Assembly: GCA_036504895.1 (NCBI GenBank)
Contig: DASXUJ010000001.1
Coordinates: forward strand, 1-64,000
Length of the DNA stretch: 64,000 nt
Source of the DNA: Syntrophorhabdaceae bacterium
GTDB taxonomy: Bacteria > Desulfobacterota > Syntrophorhabdia > Syntrophorhabdales > Syntrophorhabdaceae
Reading direction: 5' to 3'
Below the pieces are notes generated by a model, which worked only from the letters and a program-made list of their open reading frames with translations, was not told the DNA's origin and ran no database searches. A program made the translations under genes and the position numbers. Shown one piece after another: positions 37,053-46,391 of the stretch (within the stretch, counting starts at the first letter, position 1; every line of letters begins with the position of its first letter).

Positions 37053-39494
37053 ATGAAAACAAGGGCTTTCATCGTAGGTCTCGGCGCAATACTGGTTGCA
37101 GCCCTGTCATGTCCGCCTGCATGGACCCAGGATACACGGGAAGGCCGGACAGGCACGAAAGGGAATGGAATCGACGCGTACACGTCCGTCTCCGACGCCT
37201 TCGGCATGACTATTACCGGGCCCGGCGTCTACGCCTTGTCCGGCGACAAGACCATTACCGTGGATTACGAGGGCGTGTGCGGGGTTGTTTTCGACCCCAA
37301 CGGCCACAAGCTGCGCTTCTCGAAATCTTTCATTGCGCCAAGGTGCCGGCAGTTCACCTCCGCCGTGGAGGGGCTCACTTCGGCCTATCCCGAATGGTTC
37401 TATTCCGGCAGCGGCTACTGGCAGACGGCAATAAACGAGGCCGCCAGGTCCCTGCCCACACCGCTTGAAACCCTCACCCTGGATCGCGCGCCCGCGCCCG
37501 CGCCGTGGGCGGCCGGTGCGATACTCACAGGGGCGACCAGTAAGGCAACGTGCGAGGTGGTGGCGAAGCTGACGGAGACCACCTATTCGGTGAGGTTCAG
37601 GGATAATGCCTTTGCCCCCGGAGAGGTCATCAGCGACGGCACGAACCGCGTAGCCACCGGCAGGGCTTATCCCGAACTTACCCCCGGATGGACCGGCGTC
37701 TCAGGTGGGGAAGCGACCGCGTACGGCGGAACGATACTGCTTGATTCAAGTAAAATTTACCTCACTGCAGGAAAAATATTAATGAGACCCTACGTCTCGC
37801 TCGTCTCCGACGGATACAGGGGCGCGATAATCAGAATGACCTCGTCATCGGCCGAACCGGTGATCTTCGCTCCCGACGCACGATGGGCAAGGTTCGAAGG
37901 GGTCACCATCGAGACGACGAACCCCGGCCTGCCCGGGCAGCACGGCATCCATTTCAGGAGATCGACCACTCTCGGCAACAAATTCATCATTGATCGCGTG
38001 AGCTTCAACCATACCTATAACGCCATCGAGATAGACGGGGACGCCACGGGCATACGCATCACCGACGTCTATTCAAGAAACGCGACGAAGGACGTGATCC
38101 ACGCCACCGCGGCGGGCTCCCTGTCCACCCCTTATATCAAGGGCATCTATGCCTCCAACATGGGGGGGTATGCCCTTCATGTGGAGGGGGGCATCGGGAA
38201 CGGAGAAGTCTCTTTGATCGCCGAGGGAAACCGGGGGGTCCGGCTGAACAATGCGAGCAGGGTCATCTTTCCCTCCCTCTATCTTGGAGACCAAATTCAG
38301 GAGTATCCCCTCGTCCTCATTAATTCCTTCGGGAACGAATTCGGGACCGTGTTTATCGATGGGAAAGGCACCAACAGCACCTCCGCCGTATTACTCGACG
38401 GCTCCTACGGAAACAGCATCAGGAAACTCATCACCATGGGAGGTATCGGCAGGTATCTCGTCGAGTGGGCGAATACTGCGTCCGTCCCCTCAAAATACCT
38501 GAGGACCAATTCCATAGGGATGACCTTCACCACGGGCGGGCCTATCCTCGGCAAGACGAACGACCCGACCTATATCTCCTTTGACGGAATCCAGAGCGTC
38601 TTTCAGGACCTGGACCACGCCTCCGCGGGCTCTCCCGTCTATCAGCACGAGATAAAGGGGGAGACCGTGAGCATTGCTACCCCCGATGCTCCGGCCTCCG
38701 TAATTGACAAAACAGATCAGATGCCCCAGACGGGGGCCAGGGCAACCCTGGCATCGCACTTCCCCGGGGCCCCGAACTACAGCCTTCTCTTCCATAGCGA
38801 GACCTCCTTTGCCGGCGTCCTGCCTTCCCCGGAAAAGTTGGGTCCGAGCCTCGTCACGGGGGAGAGCAGCACCTTCACCACGACAAAAGGTGATTGGAAA
38901 GGCGTGGGAGCCTTTTTGAGCGTCCCGTCCGGGCAGATGAAGATTGTCAATTCCGGCAAGGCCGCCGGATATGCCAAATTGCGCATAACCGGGCTCCAAA
39001 CAGGAGGTCTCTATAAGATAAAGGTTGACGGCACCTTTGTCAGCTCCATGGGATACATGACGATATACGGGAACAATGAATCGACTGTCCTCAAGGCTGC
39101 CCAGCCCCTTTCGCAACGGGATAAGAAGGGCACCTACACCGTCTACTGGGAAGCCGTCGATGAAACGGCATGGATCTATCTCTCAAACGTATCTACCGCG
39201 GCAGGGGCTTACCAGCTCGTCGATAATATTGCCGTGCAAAGGGTATTGTCCGCCGGTTCGATGACCTTAAGCGGGGGCAGGACCTTCGGGAACAGCCCCG
39301 GCGGGGGAGGCAATATCTCCATGTATGGTGTGGACCACGCCACTCGCGCCGGTAAAATATATCTGGGCGGCACTGCGGGCGCGTCTGAAACGCCTATGGT
39401 CCTTCAGGAAAAGGGCTCATGGAAACCCGTGACCATAGGGCCTCCAAATAGCGGAGGGCCCGGTTTCAGGTGCCTGAGGGTTCCCAATCAATGA
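37053..39494 (+). CDS. Large secreted beta-helix (pectin-lyase-like) protein
   Basis: 813 residues with a signal peptide (about 1-27, ending PPAWTQ). From about 170 to 480 the sequence shows repeated short beta strands with G/N-rich turns (for example FEGVTIETTNPGLPGQHGIH and IRITDVYSRNATKDVIHATA), as in right-handed parallel beta-helices of lyases and phage tailspikes. A probable beta-sandwich (about 600-735) with LRITGLQTGGLYKIKVDGTF resembles carbohydrate-binding modules. The C-terminus is Gly-rich. GGGAGG precedes the start. No catalytic motif could be assigned. It may bind or cleave extracellular polysaccharide. No phage genes are near. Confidence 0.7.
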   Translation: MKTRAFIVGLGAILVAALSCPPAWTQDTREGRTGTKGNGIDAYTSVSDAFGMTITGPGVYALSGDKTITVDYEGVCGVVFDPNGHKLRFSKSFIAPRCRQFTSAVEGLTSAYPEWFYSGSGYWQTAINEAARSLPTPLETLTLDRAPAPAPWAAGAILTGATSKATCEVVAKLTETTYSVRFRDNAFAPGEVISDGTNRVATGRAYPELTPGWTGVSGGEATAYGGTILLDSSKIYLTAGKILMRPYVSLVSDGYRGAIIRMTSSSAEPVIFAPDARWARFEGVTIETTNPGLPGQHGIHFRRSTTLGNKFIIDRVSFNHTYNAIEIDGDATGIRITDVYSRNATKDVIHATAAGSLSTPYIKGIYASNMGGYALHVEGGIGNGEVSLIAEGNRGVRLNNASRVIFPSLYLGDQIQEYPLVLINSFGNEFGTVFIDGKGTNSTSAVLLDGSYGNSIRKLITMGGIGRYLVEWANTASVPSKYLRTNSIGMTFTTGGPILGKTNDPTYISFDGIQSVFQDLDHASAGSPVYQHEIKGETVSIATPDAPASVIDKTDQMPQTGARATLASHFPGAPNYSLLFHSETSFAGVLPSPEKLGPSLVTGESSTFTTTKGDWKGVGAFLSVPSGQMKIVNSGKAAGYAKLRITGLQTGGLYKIKVDGTFVSSMGYMTIYGNNESTVLKAAQPLSQRDKKGTYTVYWEAVDETAWIYLSNVSTAAGAYQLVDNIAVQRVLSAGSMTLSGGRTFGNSPGGGGNISMYGVDHATRAGKIYLGGTAGASETPMVLQEKGSWKPVTIGPPNSGGPGFRCLRVPNQ

Positions 39495-39548
39495 GGGGAG
39501 TCCAGGTCAGCGACCCGCCGGTACATCTGTCCTGAGACACCCCATTCC

Positions 39549-42095
39549 TCACTTCTGCCACAGGATCTGAGCAGCTTCGAGAGGGACCGCCGCCCCCGGA
39601 TGATTCGGTATGACCCTTACGGTGAAGTCCGTCGCCGGGCGCGTGGCAGGCCCTGCGGCAACATAGATGAAATGTCCTGCTTCGGCGGGACGGTCGGAGC
39701 GTCTCGCTTCCAGTCGCAGGGCTTCCCCGCCATTTACCCCTTCGGCGTATAGCTCCACGCGGACGTGATCCGGGTCGATCTCGCCCAGGCAAATGGGGGC
39801 CTCAAATATGTGCTGCCCGTCATGTGTTTCGACTTCCACGGAGCCGAATCCGAGACCGGGCCAGCTCCTCTCCAGGCCATGCTTCCATTTTACGATATGA
39901 GCGCCCCCTTCCCCGTTATCGGAGGCCCGTTCCTTAAACGCGGCTGCGGCAGGCAGGTAATAGTCTTCTGTGTACTCACGCATTGCGCGGTTTGCGGAAA
40001 AGGCCGGGGTGAGCCGGGACATACTCTCCCGCATCCGCGCTACCCAGCCAGGGGGGATGCCCAGCTCATCACGGGTATAGAACTCGGGGATTATCTCCTG
40101 CTCCAGAAGAGTGTAAAGCGCGTCGGCGTCCCTGGCGTCCCAGGCCGGGTCGTTGCCATGCTCCTGACCGTCGCCTATTGCCCATCCACTCTTGGGGGTG
40201 TAGGCTTCCGCCCACCATCCGTCCAGCTCCGACAAGTTGATGCCGCCGTTGACAAGTACCTTCATGCCGCTCGTCCCGCACGCCTCCCAGGGCCGCCGTG
40301 GAGTATTGATCCAGACGTCCACGCCCTGGACGAGGCTTCTCGTCAGGAGCATGTCGTAATCGCCGAGGAACATTACGTGCCCCATGGCTTCGTGCCGTTG
40401 GATGAAACGGATCCATTCCGTGATCATCTCCTGGCCTGCCCTGTCCTCGGGATGGGCCTTACCGGCAATGATCAGCTGCACCGGGCGATCCGGGTTGGTA
40501 AGGATGCCAATCAGCCGGTCGGGGTCGTGAAGGAGCAGGTTCGGGCGTTTGTAGGTCGCAAACCGGCGCGCGAACCCCAGAGTGAGCACGTCCGTAGAGA
40601 ACGTCAGCTTCGCCGCTTCGATTTCCTCTGCCGATGCCCCTGAAACCGCCAGTTGGCGGGAAAGGCGTTCCCGAACGAATTCGACGAGGGTCTGACGAAG
40701 TGACGCGCGGCACTCCCAGAGTGTGGAATCGGGGACCGCGCGCATACTCTGTTCCATATTTTTGAGCGTGCCGAGCCAGCCGTCTTCCCCGCACGTCGCG
40801 GTCCACAGCGCATCGGCTTCCTCAGCGCTCCACGTGGGCATGTGAACCCCGTTGGTAACGTGTCCCACGGGTATTTCCTCCTCGGGCCACCGAGGGAACA
40901 GGGGCTGGAAGATCCGGCGGCTCACCTCGCCGTGGAGGCGGCTCACGCCGTTCACCGCGCCGCTGCCGCGCATGGCAAGATAGGCCATGTTGAAAGGCTC
41001 GGAAGCATCGTTCGGGTCACCGCGGCCGAGGGCCAGCAGATCGGGCAGAGAGATACCCAGCATGTCCCGGGCATAGGCGCCGAAGTACTGTTCCATCAGC
41101 GCCGGGGAAAAGCTATCGAAACCCGCGGCCACGGGCGTATGGGTGGTAAAAAGGTTGCCCGCCCTGGTCACGGCAAGGGCGACCTCGAATGGCCGGCCTG
41201 TCTCCGCCATCCAACACCTGGCCCGCTCCAATACGGCAAACGCCGCATGGCCTTCGTTCAGGTGACATACTTCGGGTTTGATGGCGAGTGCCTCAAGAAG
41301 CCGCCAGCCGGCGAGGCCGAGGAGTATCTCCTGTTTCAGGCGCACCTCCTGTCCGCCCCCATAGAGCTCGCTCGTGATCCCCCTGTGGACCGGCACATTG
41401 GCAGGGTCGTTACTGTCCATAAGGTAAAGCGTAACCCTGCCCACCTGGACCTGCCAGACACGGACCCATACCGGGTAGCCCGGTAAGGGGACCTCGAGAC
41501 GGAGCCACTCGCCGTTTTGGTCATGGACGGCCGTAATGGGGAGCTGCCCCGGATCATTATAGGGGAAGAGGGCCTGCTGCCTCCCATCTCTGTCGATTAC
41601 CTGCCGGAAATAGCCCTGCTGGTAGAGGAGGCCCACCCCGATGACCGGGATGCCGAGGTCGCTCGCAGCTTTCAGCTGATCGCCCGCCACATTGCCCAAG
41701 CCCCCCGAGTAAATGGGAAGGGCTTCGCTCACCATGAATTCCATGCTGAAATAGGCGATGCCCGTCAGGGGAGATCCGGTATGGTTCTCCTGGAACCAGC
41801 CCTGCTCCGCGGCTCCACGGCGTTTCGCCTGGACGAGGTCGTCAAGCTTCCGGCGTATTGCCGGGTCGGCGAGGGTGGTCCGGATCCGATCTTTCGAGAC
41901 GGTCTCAAGGAGGACAAGGGGATTATACGTGAGATCCCATAGGGCGGGATCGAGCTGCCTCCATATTTCATCGGCAGCGTGGTTCCACGACCAGCGCATA
42001 TCGAGGGCAAGCTCCAAAAGAGCGTCTGCCCCTTCAATATCGCCGGGAACAAATGAACACAGGGGAGAGGCGAGTCGTTTCTGCTCTTCATCCAT
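39549..42095 (-). CDS. glgP: Alpha-glucan (glycogen) phosphorylase, short GT35 form
   Basis: 848 residues. It releases glucose-1-phosphate from alpha-1,4-glucans using PLP. The PLP-lysine region reads EACGTSGMKVLVNGGINLSE, and the SMEFMVSEALPIYSGGLGNV region forms part of the active site. The opening (MRWSWNHAADEIW) and the extra C-terminal beta-rich extension (about 700-848) are typical of the Thermotoga/archaeal-type phosphorylases rather than E. coli GlgP. The start at 42095 has AAGGAG six bases upstream; a frame to 42185 overlaps the HAD gene end and was rejected. It is the last gene of a string beginning with ftsH. Confidence 0.92.
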   Translation of the reverse strand: MDEEQKRLASPLCSFVPGDIEGADALLELALDMRWSWNHAADEIWRQLDPALWDLTYNPLVLLETVSKDRIRTTLADPAIRRKLDDLVQAKRRGAAEQGWFQENHTGSPLTGIAYFSMEFMVSEALPIYSGGLGNVAGDQLKAASDLGIPVIGVGLLYQQGYFRQVIDRDGRQQALFPYNDPGQLPITAVHDQNGEWLRLEVPLPGYPVWVRVWQVQVGRVTLYLMDSNDPANVPVHRGITSELYGGGQEVRLKQEILLGLAGWRLLEALAIKPEVCHLNEGHAAFAVLERARCWMAETGRPFEVALAVTRAGNLFTTHTPVAAGFDSFSPALMEQYFGAYARDMLGISLPDLLALGRGDPNDASEPFNMAYLAMRGSGAVNGVSRLHGEVSRRIFQPLFPRWPEEEIPVGHVTNGVHMPTWSAEEADALWTATCGEDGWLGTLKNMEQSMRAVPDSTLWECRASLRQTLVEFVRERLSRQLAVSGASAEEIEAAKLTFSTDVLTLGFARRFATYKRPNLLLHDPDRLIGILTNPDRPVQLIIAGKAHPEDRAGQEMITEWIRFIQRHEAMGHVMFLGDYDMLLTRSLVQGVDVWINTPRRPWEACGTSGMKVLVNGGINLSELDGWWAEAYTPKSGWAIGDGQEHGNDPAWDARDADALYTLLEQEIIPEFYTRDELGIPPGWVARMRESMSRLTPAFSANRAMREYTEDYYLPAAAAFKERASDNGEGGAHIVKWKHGLERSWPGLGFGSVEVETHDGQHIFEAPICLGEIDPDHVRVELYAEGVNGGEALRLEARRSDRPAEAGHFIYVAAGPATRPATDFTVRVIPNHPGAAVPLEAAQILWQK

Positions 42096-42184
42096 ACCAT
42101 ACTCCTTGTGGGTTCGATGGCTCCACTTCATCATCCGCGAGGTCGGGTCAGGGTCTTTTCCAGGGGCTCCGTGGCCCGTGAACA

Positions 42185-42865
42185 TTACCGGTGTTTCCGG
42201 CCTGCTTTGACGAGAGCGGCAACGTCGTGATCAACCAGGTTACCGATCCGCTCGATCGTGATGTCTGCCGGTGGATGGCGCGACGTCATTTCGGGATCGA
42301 GGGCATAGCGTCCCTGGCGCACAAAAACCGTGGTGAGCCGGTTCGCCCAGATATGCTTCATCGCCGCGAGGATGCGAAGCTTATCATCGAGCATCACGTA
42401 ATGCCGGGCGGGATAAAGCCGCTCGACCGTGTCCAGCATCTCTTCCTTGTGAATGAAGATCAGCACCCGCCCCTCCACTGCTTCCCACAGTCCCGACCGT
42501 TGTACTTTTCGCGGTTGGAATACGACATCGCCATCACTCAGGATGACCGCCTGACCGAAGGGGTTCACGTGCTCGATGGCATCGAAAGAGCCAGGGTACA
42601 GACGGTTCGCAAAAGGATAATCCACGAGGTAGCAGGAAAATATGAGAAGCCGCGGATCATCCCGGTCTTCCAGGCGGTAGCGCTGCAAGGCCCCCAGATA
42701 ATCTGCATATCCCCCTTTCGCGCGTATCTCTTCGAGGATCGCAAAATATCTGTCACGGGCCCTGGCGCCAAACTCATTCTCAATATGATCGCGAATATCC
42801 GTTTCTATCCTGTCGTTGTCAAGAAGCGTATTATCCACGTCGAAGAGAAATACGACTTGTGTCAT
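42185..42865 (-). CDS. HAD superfamily hydrolase
   Basis: 226 residues. Motif I is FDVDNTLLD with both aspartates, motif II is LSDG, a Lys follows near 130, and motif IV is MLDDK, so a phosphatase active site is complete. The helical cap (about 20-75) classes it with the C1 HAD phosphatases. The substrate is unknown; the location between the Mg-ATPase and glycogen phosphorylase genes allows a sugar-phosphate substrate, but this is inference. About 90 bp separate it from each neighbour. Confidence 0.8.
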   Translation of the reverse strand: MTQVVFLFDVDNTLLDNDRIETDIRDHIENEFGARARDRYFAILEEIRAKGGYADYLGALQRYRLEDRDDPRLLIFSCYLVDYPFANRLYPGSFDAIEHVNPFGQAVILSDGDVVFQPRKVQRSGLWEAVEGRVLIFIHKEEMLDTVERLYPARHYVMLDDKLRILAAMKHIWANRLTTVFVRQGRYALDPEMTSRHPPADITIERIGNLVDHDVAALVKAGRKHR

Positions 42866-42961
42866 AGACCCTTTTCACCCCATGGCCATGCAATTGACGA
42901 CCTGACACAGTAGCAATATAAGTATGGGCTATGCGAGCCGCAAATGGCGAAACCGGGTCGG

Positions 42962-45565
42962 TTAAGGCCGGGAGCCGTCCCTGCTTCCCGCAAAATGTTT
43001 GTAGAATAGCTGTTTGACTCCCTCCACCGCAAACAGATAAGCCAGGACCATGACGGTAAGGAGAAGAAAGAAGAGAGGGGGAGGCGCCACAAAGCCGAGG
43101 TAAGCCGCAGCCGGGGTCAGCGGTATCAGGACGGCAGTTCCCAGTACAACGAAGCAACCGATTGCGAGCCATTGGTTGGGGCGGCTTTTCAGGGGGTTCC
43201 TCCTGGTTCTGATTATGAAGATCACCAGCACCTGCGTGGCCATTGATTCGATAAACCAGCCGGTATGAAAAAGCGCTTCACCCGCGTGGAAGATCTTGAG
43301 CATGATGTAAAAGGTGAGAAAATCGAAAACAGAGCTGACAGGGCCTACGATGAGCATGAAGTTGCGGATGAGCTTCATATCCCACTGGCGCGGTCGAACC
43401 AGATACTCTTCGTCGACGGTGTCGAGGGGGATAGGGATCTCGGAGACGTCGTAGAGGAGGTTATTGAGGAGTATCTGCACCGGAAGCATGGGAAGGAAAG
43501 GAAGGAAAATGGATGCCCCGGCCATGCTGAACATGTTGCCAAAATTTGAGCTGGTTCCCATCATAATGTATTTCATGATGTTGCCGAACGTCCGGCGCCC
43601 CTCGAGCACCCCTTCGGCGATCACGTTCAGATCACGCTCCAACATGATCATGTCGGCGGCGTCCTTTGCCACATCCACGGCGGTGTCAACGGAAAAGCCG
43701 ATATCCGCGGAATGAAGGGAGGGCGCGTCGTTTATGCCGTCCCCGAGGTAGCCCACCACCCGGCCGCGTTGTTTCAGCGCGAGGATAACCCTGTTCTTCT
43801 GGACCGGGCTCACCCGGCAGAAGAGGTTCACATCGTCAACCCGCGCCGCCAGGGCGTGATCGTCCATCTGATGAATCTCGTCGCCCGTGAGCACCTTCGC
43901 CTCCGGGAGACCGAGTTGTCCCACGAGATGGCGCGTGACGAGATCATTGTCGCCGGTGACGATCTTCACTGCAATCCCGCTTGATATAAGCCGTGCAAGG
44001 GCTTCTTTGGCGCTCGCCTTCGGCGGGTCAAGGAAGGCGGCGAAGCCGGTAAAGATCAACGCCGTCTCGTCACTCACCACCGCGTGAGGGTGGTCGACAG
44101 GCATAGGGTGCCACGCGATGCCGAGGACCCGAAAACCATCCCGCCCCAGGCCCTCATAGAGACCCTTTATGGCCGTTCTTTGTCGGTCATCCAAGGGCAA
44201 AAGGTCATTCTCCGTCTCTCCCTCATACCGGGTAGAGAGGCGAAGGATGTCCTCCGGCGCCCCTTTGACCAGGAGCACCCTGGCGCCGTCCTTTTCAAGC
44301 AGGACCGAGATGCGCCGTCTCTCGAAGTCGAAGGGCACCTCGTCGATCTTCTGCCAGCCTCCCGTATCAACCTCCCGGTGTTCGAGGATTGCGTCATCCA
44401 GGGGGCTTTTTATCCCTGTCTCAAAAAAACTGTTCAGGTAGGCCAGTTTCAGGACGCGATCGCTTCCCATTCCGAGACCGTTCACATGCCGTTCGAGGTG
44501 AATGCGGGCCTCGGTGAGAGTGCCGGTCTTGTCCGTGCAGAGGACGTCCATGCTTCCGAGGTTCTGAATTGCGGAGAGCCGCTTGACGATCACCTTTTTT
44601 TTCGCCATGCGCAAAGCGCCTTTTGAAAGGGTTACGGACACCACCATGGGTAGCAATTCAGGGGTGAGGCCGACGGCGAGGGCCACGGCAAAAAGGAAAG
44701 ACTCCAGCCAGGGCCGATGAAAAACAGTGTTGATGAGCAGGACAAACAGGACAAGGAGGATTGTGAGGCGCATGATCAGCATCCCGAAGCGGTGGGTGCC
44801 TTCTTCAAAGGCCCCGGCGGGGGGCTTTGCCGCGAGTGTATCGGCAATCTCACCGAATGCCGTATTAGAGCCTGTTCGGCACGTGAGGACCCTGGCCGAG
44901 CCGCTGATCACGGAGGTGCCCATGAGTACGGCATTGCCCGCAGAGAGGAGGTTTTCTTCCCCGGGTAGGTCGGCCGGCCCCTTTTCCACGGGATAGGCTT
45001 CCCCTGTAAGAAGGGCCTGATTCAGGAAAAAGTCGTCTGCTTCAAGAATCCGACCGTCGCACGGCACCAGGTCGCCCGCAGCCAGTATTACCACGTCGCC
45101 GGGCACAAGGTCTTCAAGGGAGATCTCGAGAGCCTCTCCGTCCCTGAGAGCGTGGACCTTCACTGCTACCGATTTCTTCAGCCTTTCGGCAGCTTCCCCG
45201 GCCCGGTGCTCCTGAACGAAATCCAGGGTTACGCTGATGAGGACTATGACACTGATGATCGCGAAGCCGACGAAATCGCCCGTGAGGGCCAAAACAGCGC
45301 TCGCGATGAGGAGAATGATCACGAGGGGGTTACGGAACCGGGTCAGATACTGGAGAAAGAGCCCGGCCTTCTTTTCGGCGTGAACTTTGTTCGGCCCGAA
45401 CCGGGCGAGGCGTAAAGCCGCTTCCCCTGAGGTCAGGCCGGAAGGGCTGGAACCGGTCTCGCCAAGGAGGGTCGCAATCGGGAGCCGCCAGAACGCAGTC
45501 TGCTCGTCAGATGGAGAGACCATCGTATAGGGATTAGCGCGGCCCGACCATTGCGCGGGACGCAC
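42962..45565 (-). CDS. mgtA: Magnesium-translocating P-type ATPase
   Basis: 867 residues, P3B-type ATPase. The phosphorylation motif LCTDKTGTLTE, the ATP-binding KGAPEDIL and the hinge GDGINDAPSL are all present, with about ten membrane segments. The C-terminal membrane block with DVSEIPIPLDTVDEEYL and QWDMKLIRNFML matches MgtA/MgtB, which import Mg2+. No MgtA-type leader riboswitch was seen. The start is uncertain: GTG at 45565 or ATG at 45523, neither with a strong ribosome binding site. It follows the slipin gene by 60 bp. Confidence 0.9.
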   Translation of the reverse strand: MRPAQWSGRANPYTMVSPSDEQTAFWRLPIATLLGETGSSPSGLTSGEAALRLARFGPNKVHAEKKAGLFLQYLTRFRNPLVIILLIASAVLALTGDFVGFAIISVIVLISVTLDFVQEHRAGEAAERLKKSVAVKVHALRDGEALEISLEDLVPGDVVILAAGDLVPCDGRILEADDFFLNQALLTGEAYPVEKGPADLPGEENLLSAGNAVLMGTSVISGSARVLTCRTGSNTAFGEIADTLAAKPPAGAFEEGTHRFGMLIMRLTILLVLFVLLINTVFHRPWLESFLFAVALAVGLTPELLPMVVSVTLSKGALRMAKKKVIVKRLSAIQNLGSMDVLCTDKTGTLTEARIHLERHVNGLGMGSDRVLKLAYLNSFFETGIKSPLDDAILEHREVDTGGWQKIDEVPFDFERRRISVLLEKDGARVLLVKGAPEDILRLSTRYEGETENDLLPLDDRQRTAIKGLYEGLGRDGFRVLGIAWHPMPVDHPHAVVSDETALIFTGFAAFLDPPKASAKEALARLISSGIAVKIVTGDNDLVTRHLVGQLGLPEAKVLTGDEIHQMDDHALAARVDDVNLFCRVSPVQKNRVILALKQRGRVVGYLGDGINDAPSLHSADIGFSVDTAVDVAKDAADMIMLERDLNVIAEGVLEGRRTFGNIMKYIMMGTSSNFGNMFSMAGASIFLPFLPMLPVQILLNNLLYDVSEIPIPLDTVDEEYLVRPRQWDMKLIRNFMLIVGPVSSVFDFLTFYIMLKIFHAGEALFHTGWFIESMATQVLVIFIIRTRRNPLKSRPNQWLAIGCFVVLGTAVLIPLTPAAAYLGFVAPPPLFFLLLTVMVLAYLFAVEGVKQLFYKHFAGSRDGSRP

Positions 45566-45625
45566 TGCGGTTCAGGGCAAGGATAAGGATTTCGATCAGC
45601 CGATAGGCGGCCCGGGAAGAGGACC

Positions 45626-46378
45626 TCACGGTTTCAGCTTGTCCATGAAGAACTTTATAAGGTCGATGGGAAGAGGGAACACGATGGTGGAATTCTTCTC
45701 CGTCGATATTTCGATGAGTGTCTGCAGATAGCGGAGCTGAAGGGCCATGGGGTTCTTCGAAAGTATATCGGAGGCCTCGGAAAGCTTCGTGGATGCCTGG
45801 AATTCACCTTCGGCGGCGATGACCTTCGCCCTTCTCTCCCGTTCGGCCTCGGCCTGCCGCGAGATCGCCCGCTGCATCTCCTGGGGCAGGTCGACGTTCT
45901 TTACCTCCACGTTCGAGACCTTTATCCCCCATGCTTCGGTGTGGGTGTCCAGTATCTCCTGGAGCCTCTCGTTTATCTTCTCCCGTCGGGAGAGGAGCTC
46001 GTCCAGCTCGGCCTGACCGAGCACGCTCCTCAAGGTGGTCTGGGCGAGCTGGGTCGCCGCGTAAAGGTAGTTTTCCACGTCGATGATCGCTTTCAGAGAG
46101 TCTATAACCCTGAAAAAGACGACGGCATTCACCTTGATCGTCACATTGTCCCGGGTAATGACATCCTGGGGAGGGATATCGAGCACCACGGTCCGGAGGC
46201 TCACCTTGACCATCCTGTCGACTATGGGGATAAGAATAATGAGCCCCGGCCCCTTCGGGACCCCGAGCACCCGTCCTAATCTGAAGATGACGCCGCGCTC
46301 GTACTCTTTCAGGATCTTTATTGCACTGGCGAAAAAAAATACGATTACCACTACTACAAAAAGATATACGGGTATCAT
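45626..46378 (-). CDS. Slipin (stomatin-like SPFH/Band 7 protein)
   Basis: 250 residues. One N-terminal membrane segment (2-20) is followed by [20 protein letters not shown] and an SPFH domain. A helical region with [18 protein letters not shown] comes next, ending in a short hydrophobic tail. This is the prokaryotic slipin/stomatin group. SPFH proteins form membrane cages and often regulate FtsH or other membrane proteases. Here the gene starts 13 bp after ftsH, so functional pairing is likely. AAAGGGGGG precedes the ATG. Confidence 0.92.
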   Translation of the reverse strand: MIPVYLFVVVVIVFFFASAIKILKEYERGVIFRLGRVLGVPKGPGLIILIPIVDRMVKVSLRTVVLDIPPQDVITRDNVTIKVNAVVFFRVIDSLKAIIDVENYLYAATQLAQTTLRSVLGQAELDELLSRREKINERLQEILDTHTEAWGIKVSNVEVKNVDLPQEMQRAISRQAEAERERRAKVIAAEGEFQASTKLSEASDILSKNPMALQLRYLQTLIEISTEKNSTIVFPLPIDLIKFFMDKLKP

Positions 46379-46391
46379 TTGCGACCCCCCT

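Noticed and set aside
37053-39494. Beta-helix protein as evidence of a prophage
   Set aside because: No capsid, terminase, integrase or tail genes are near, and it has a Sec signal peptide.
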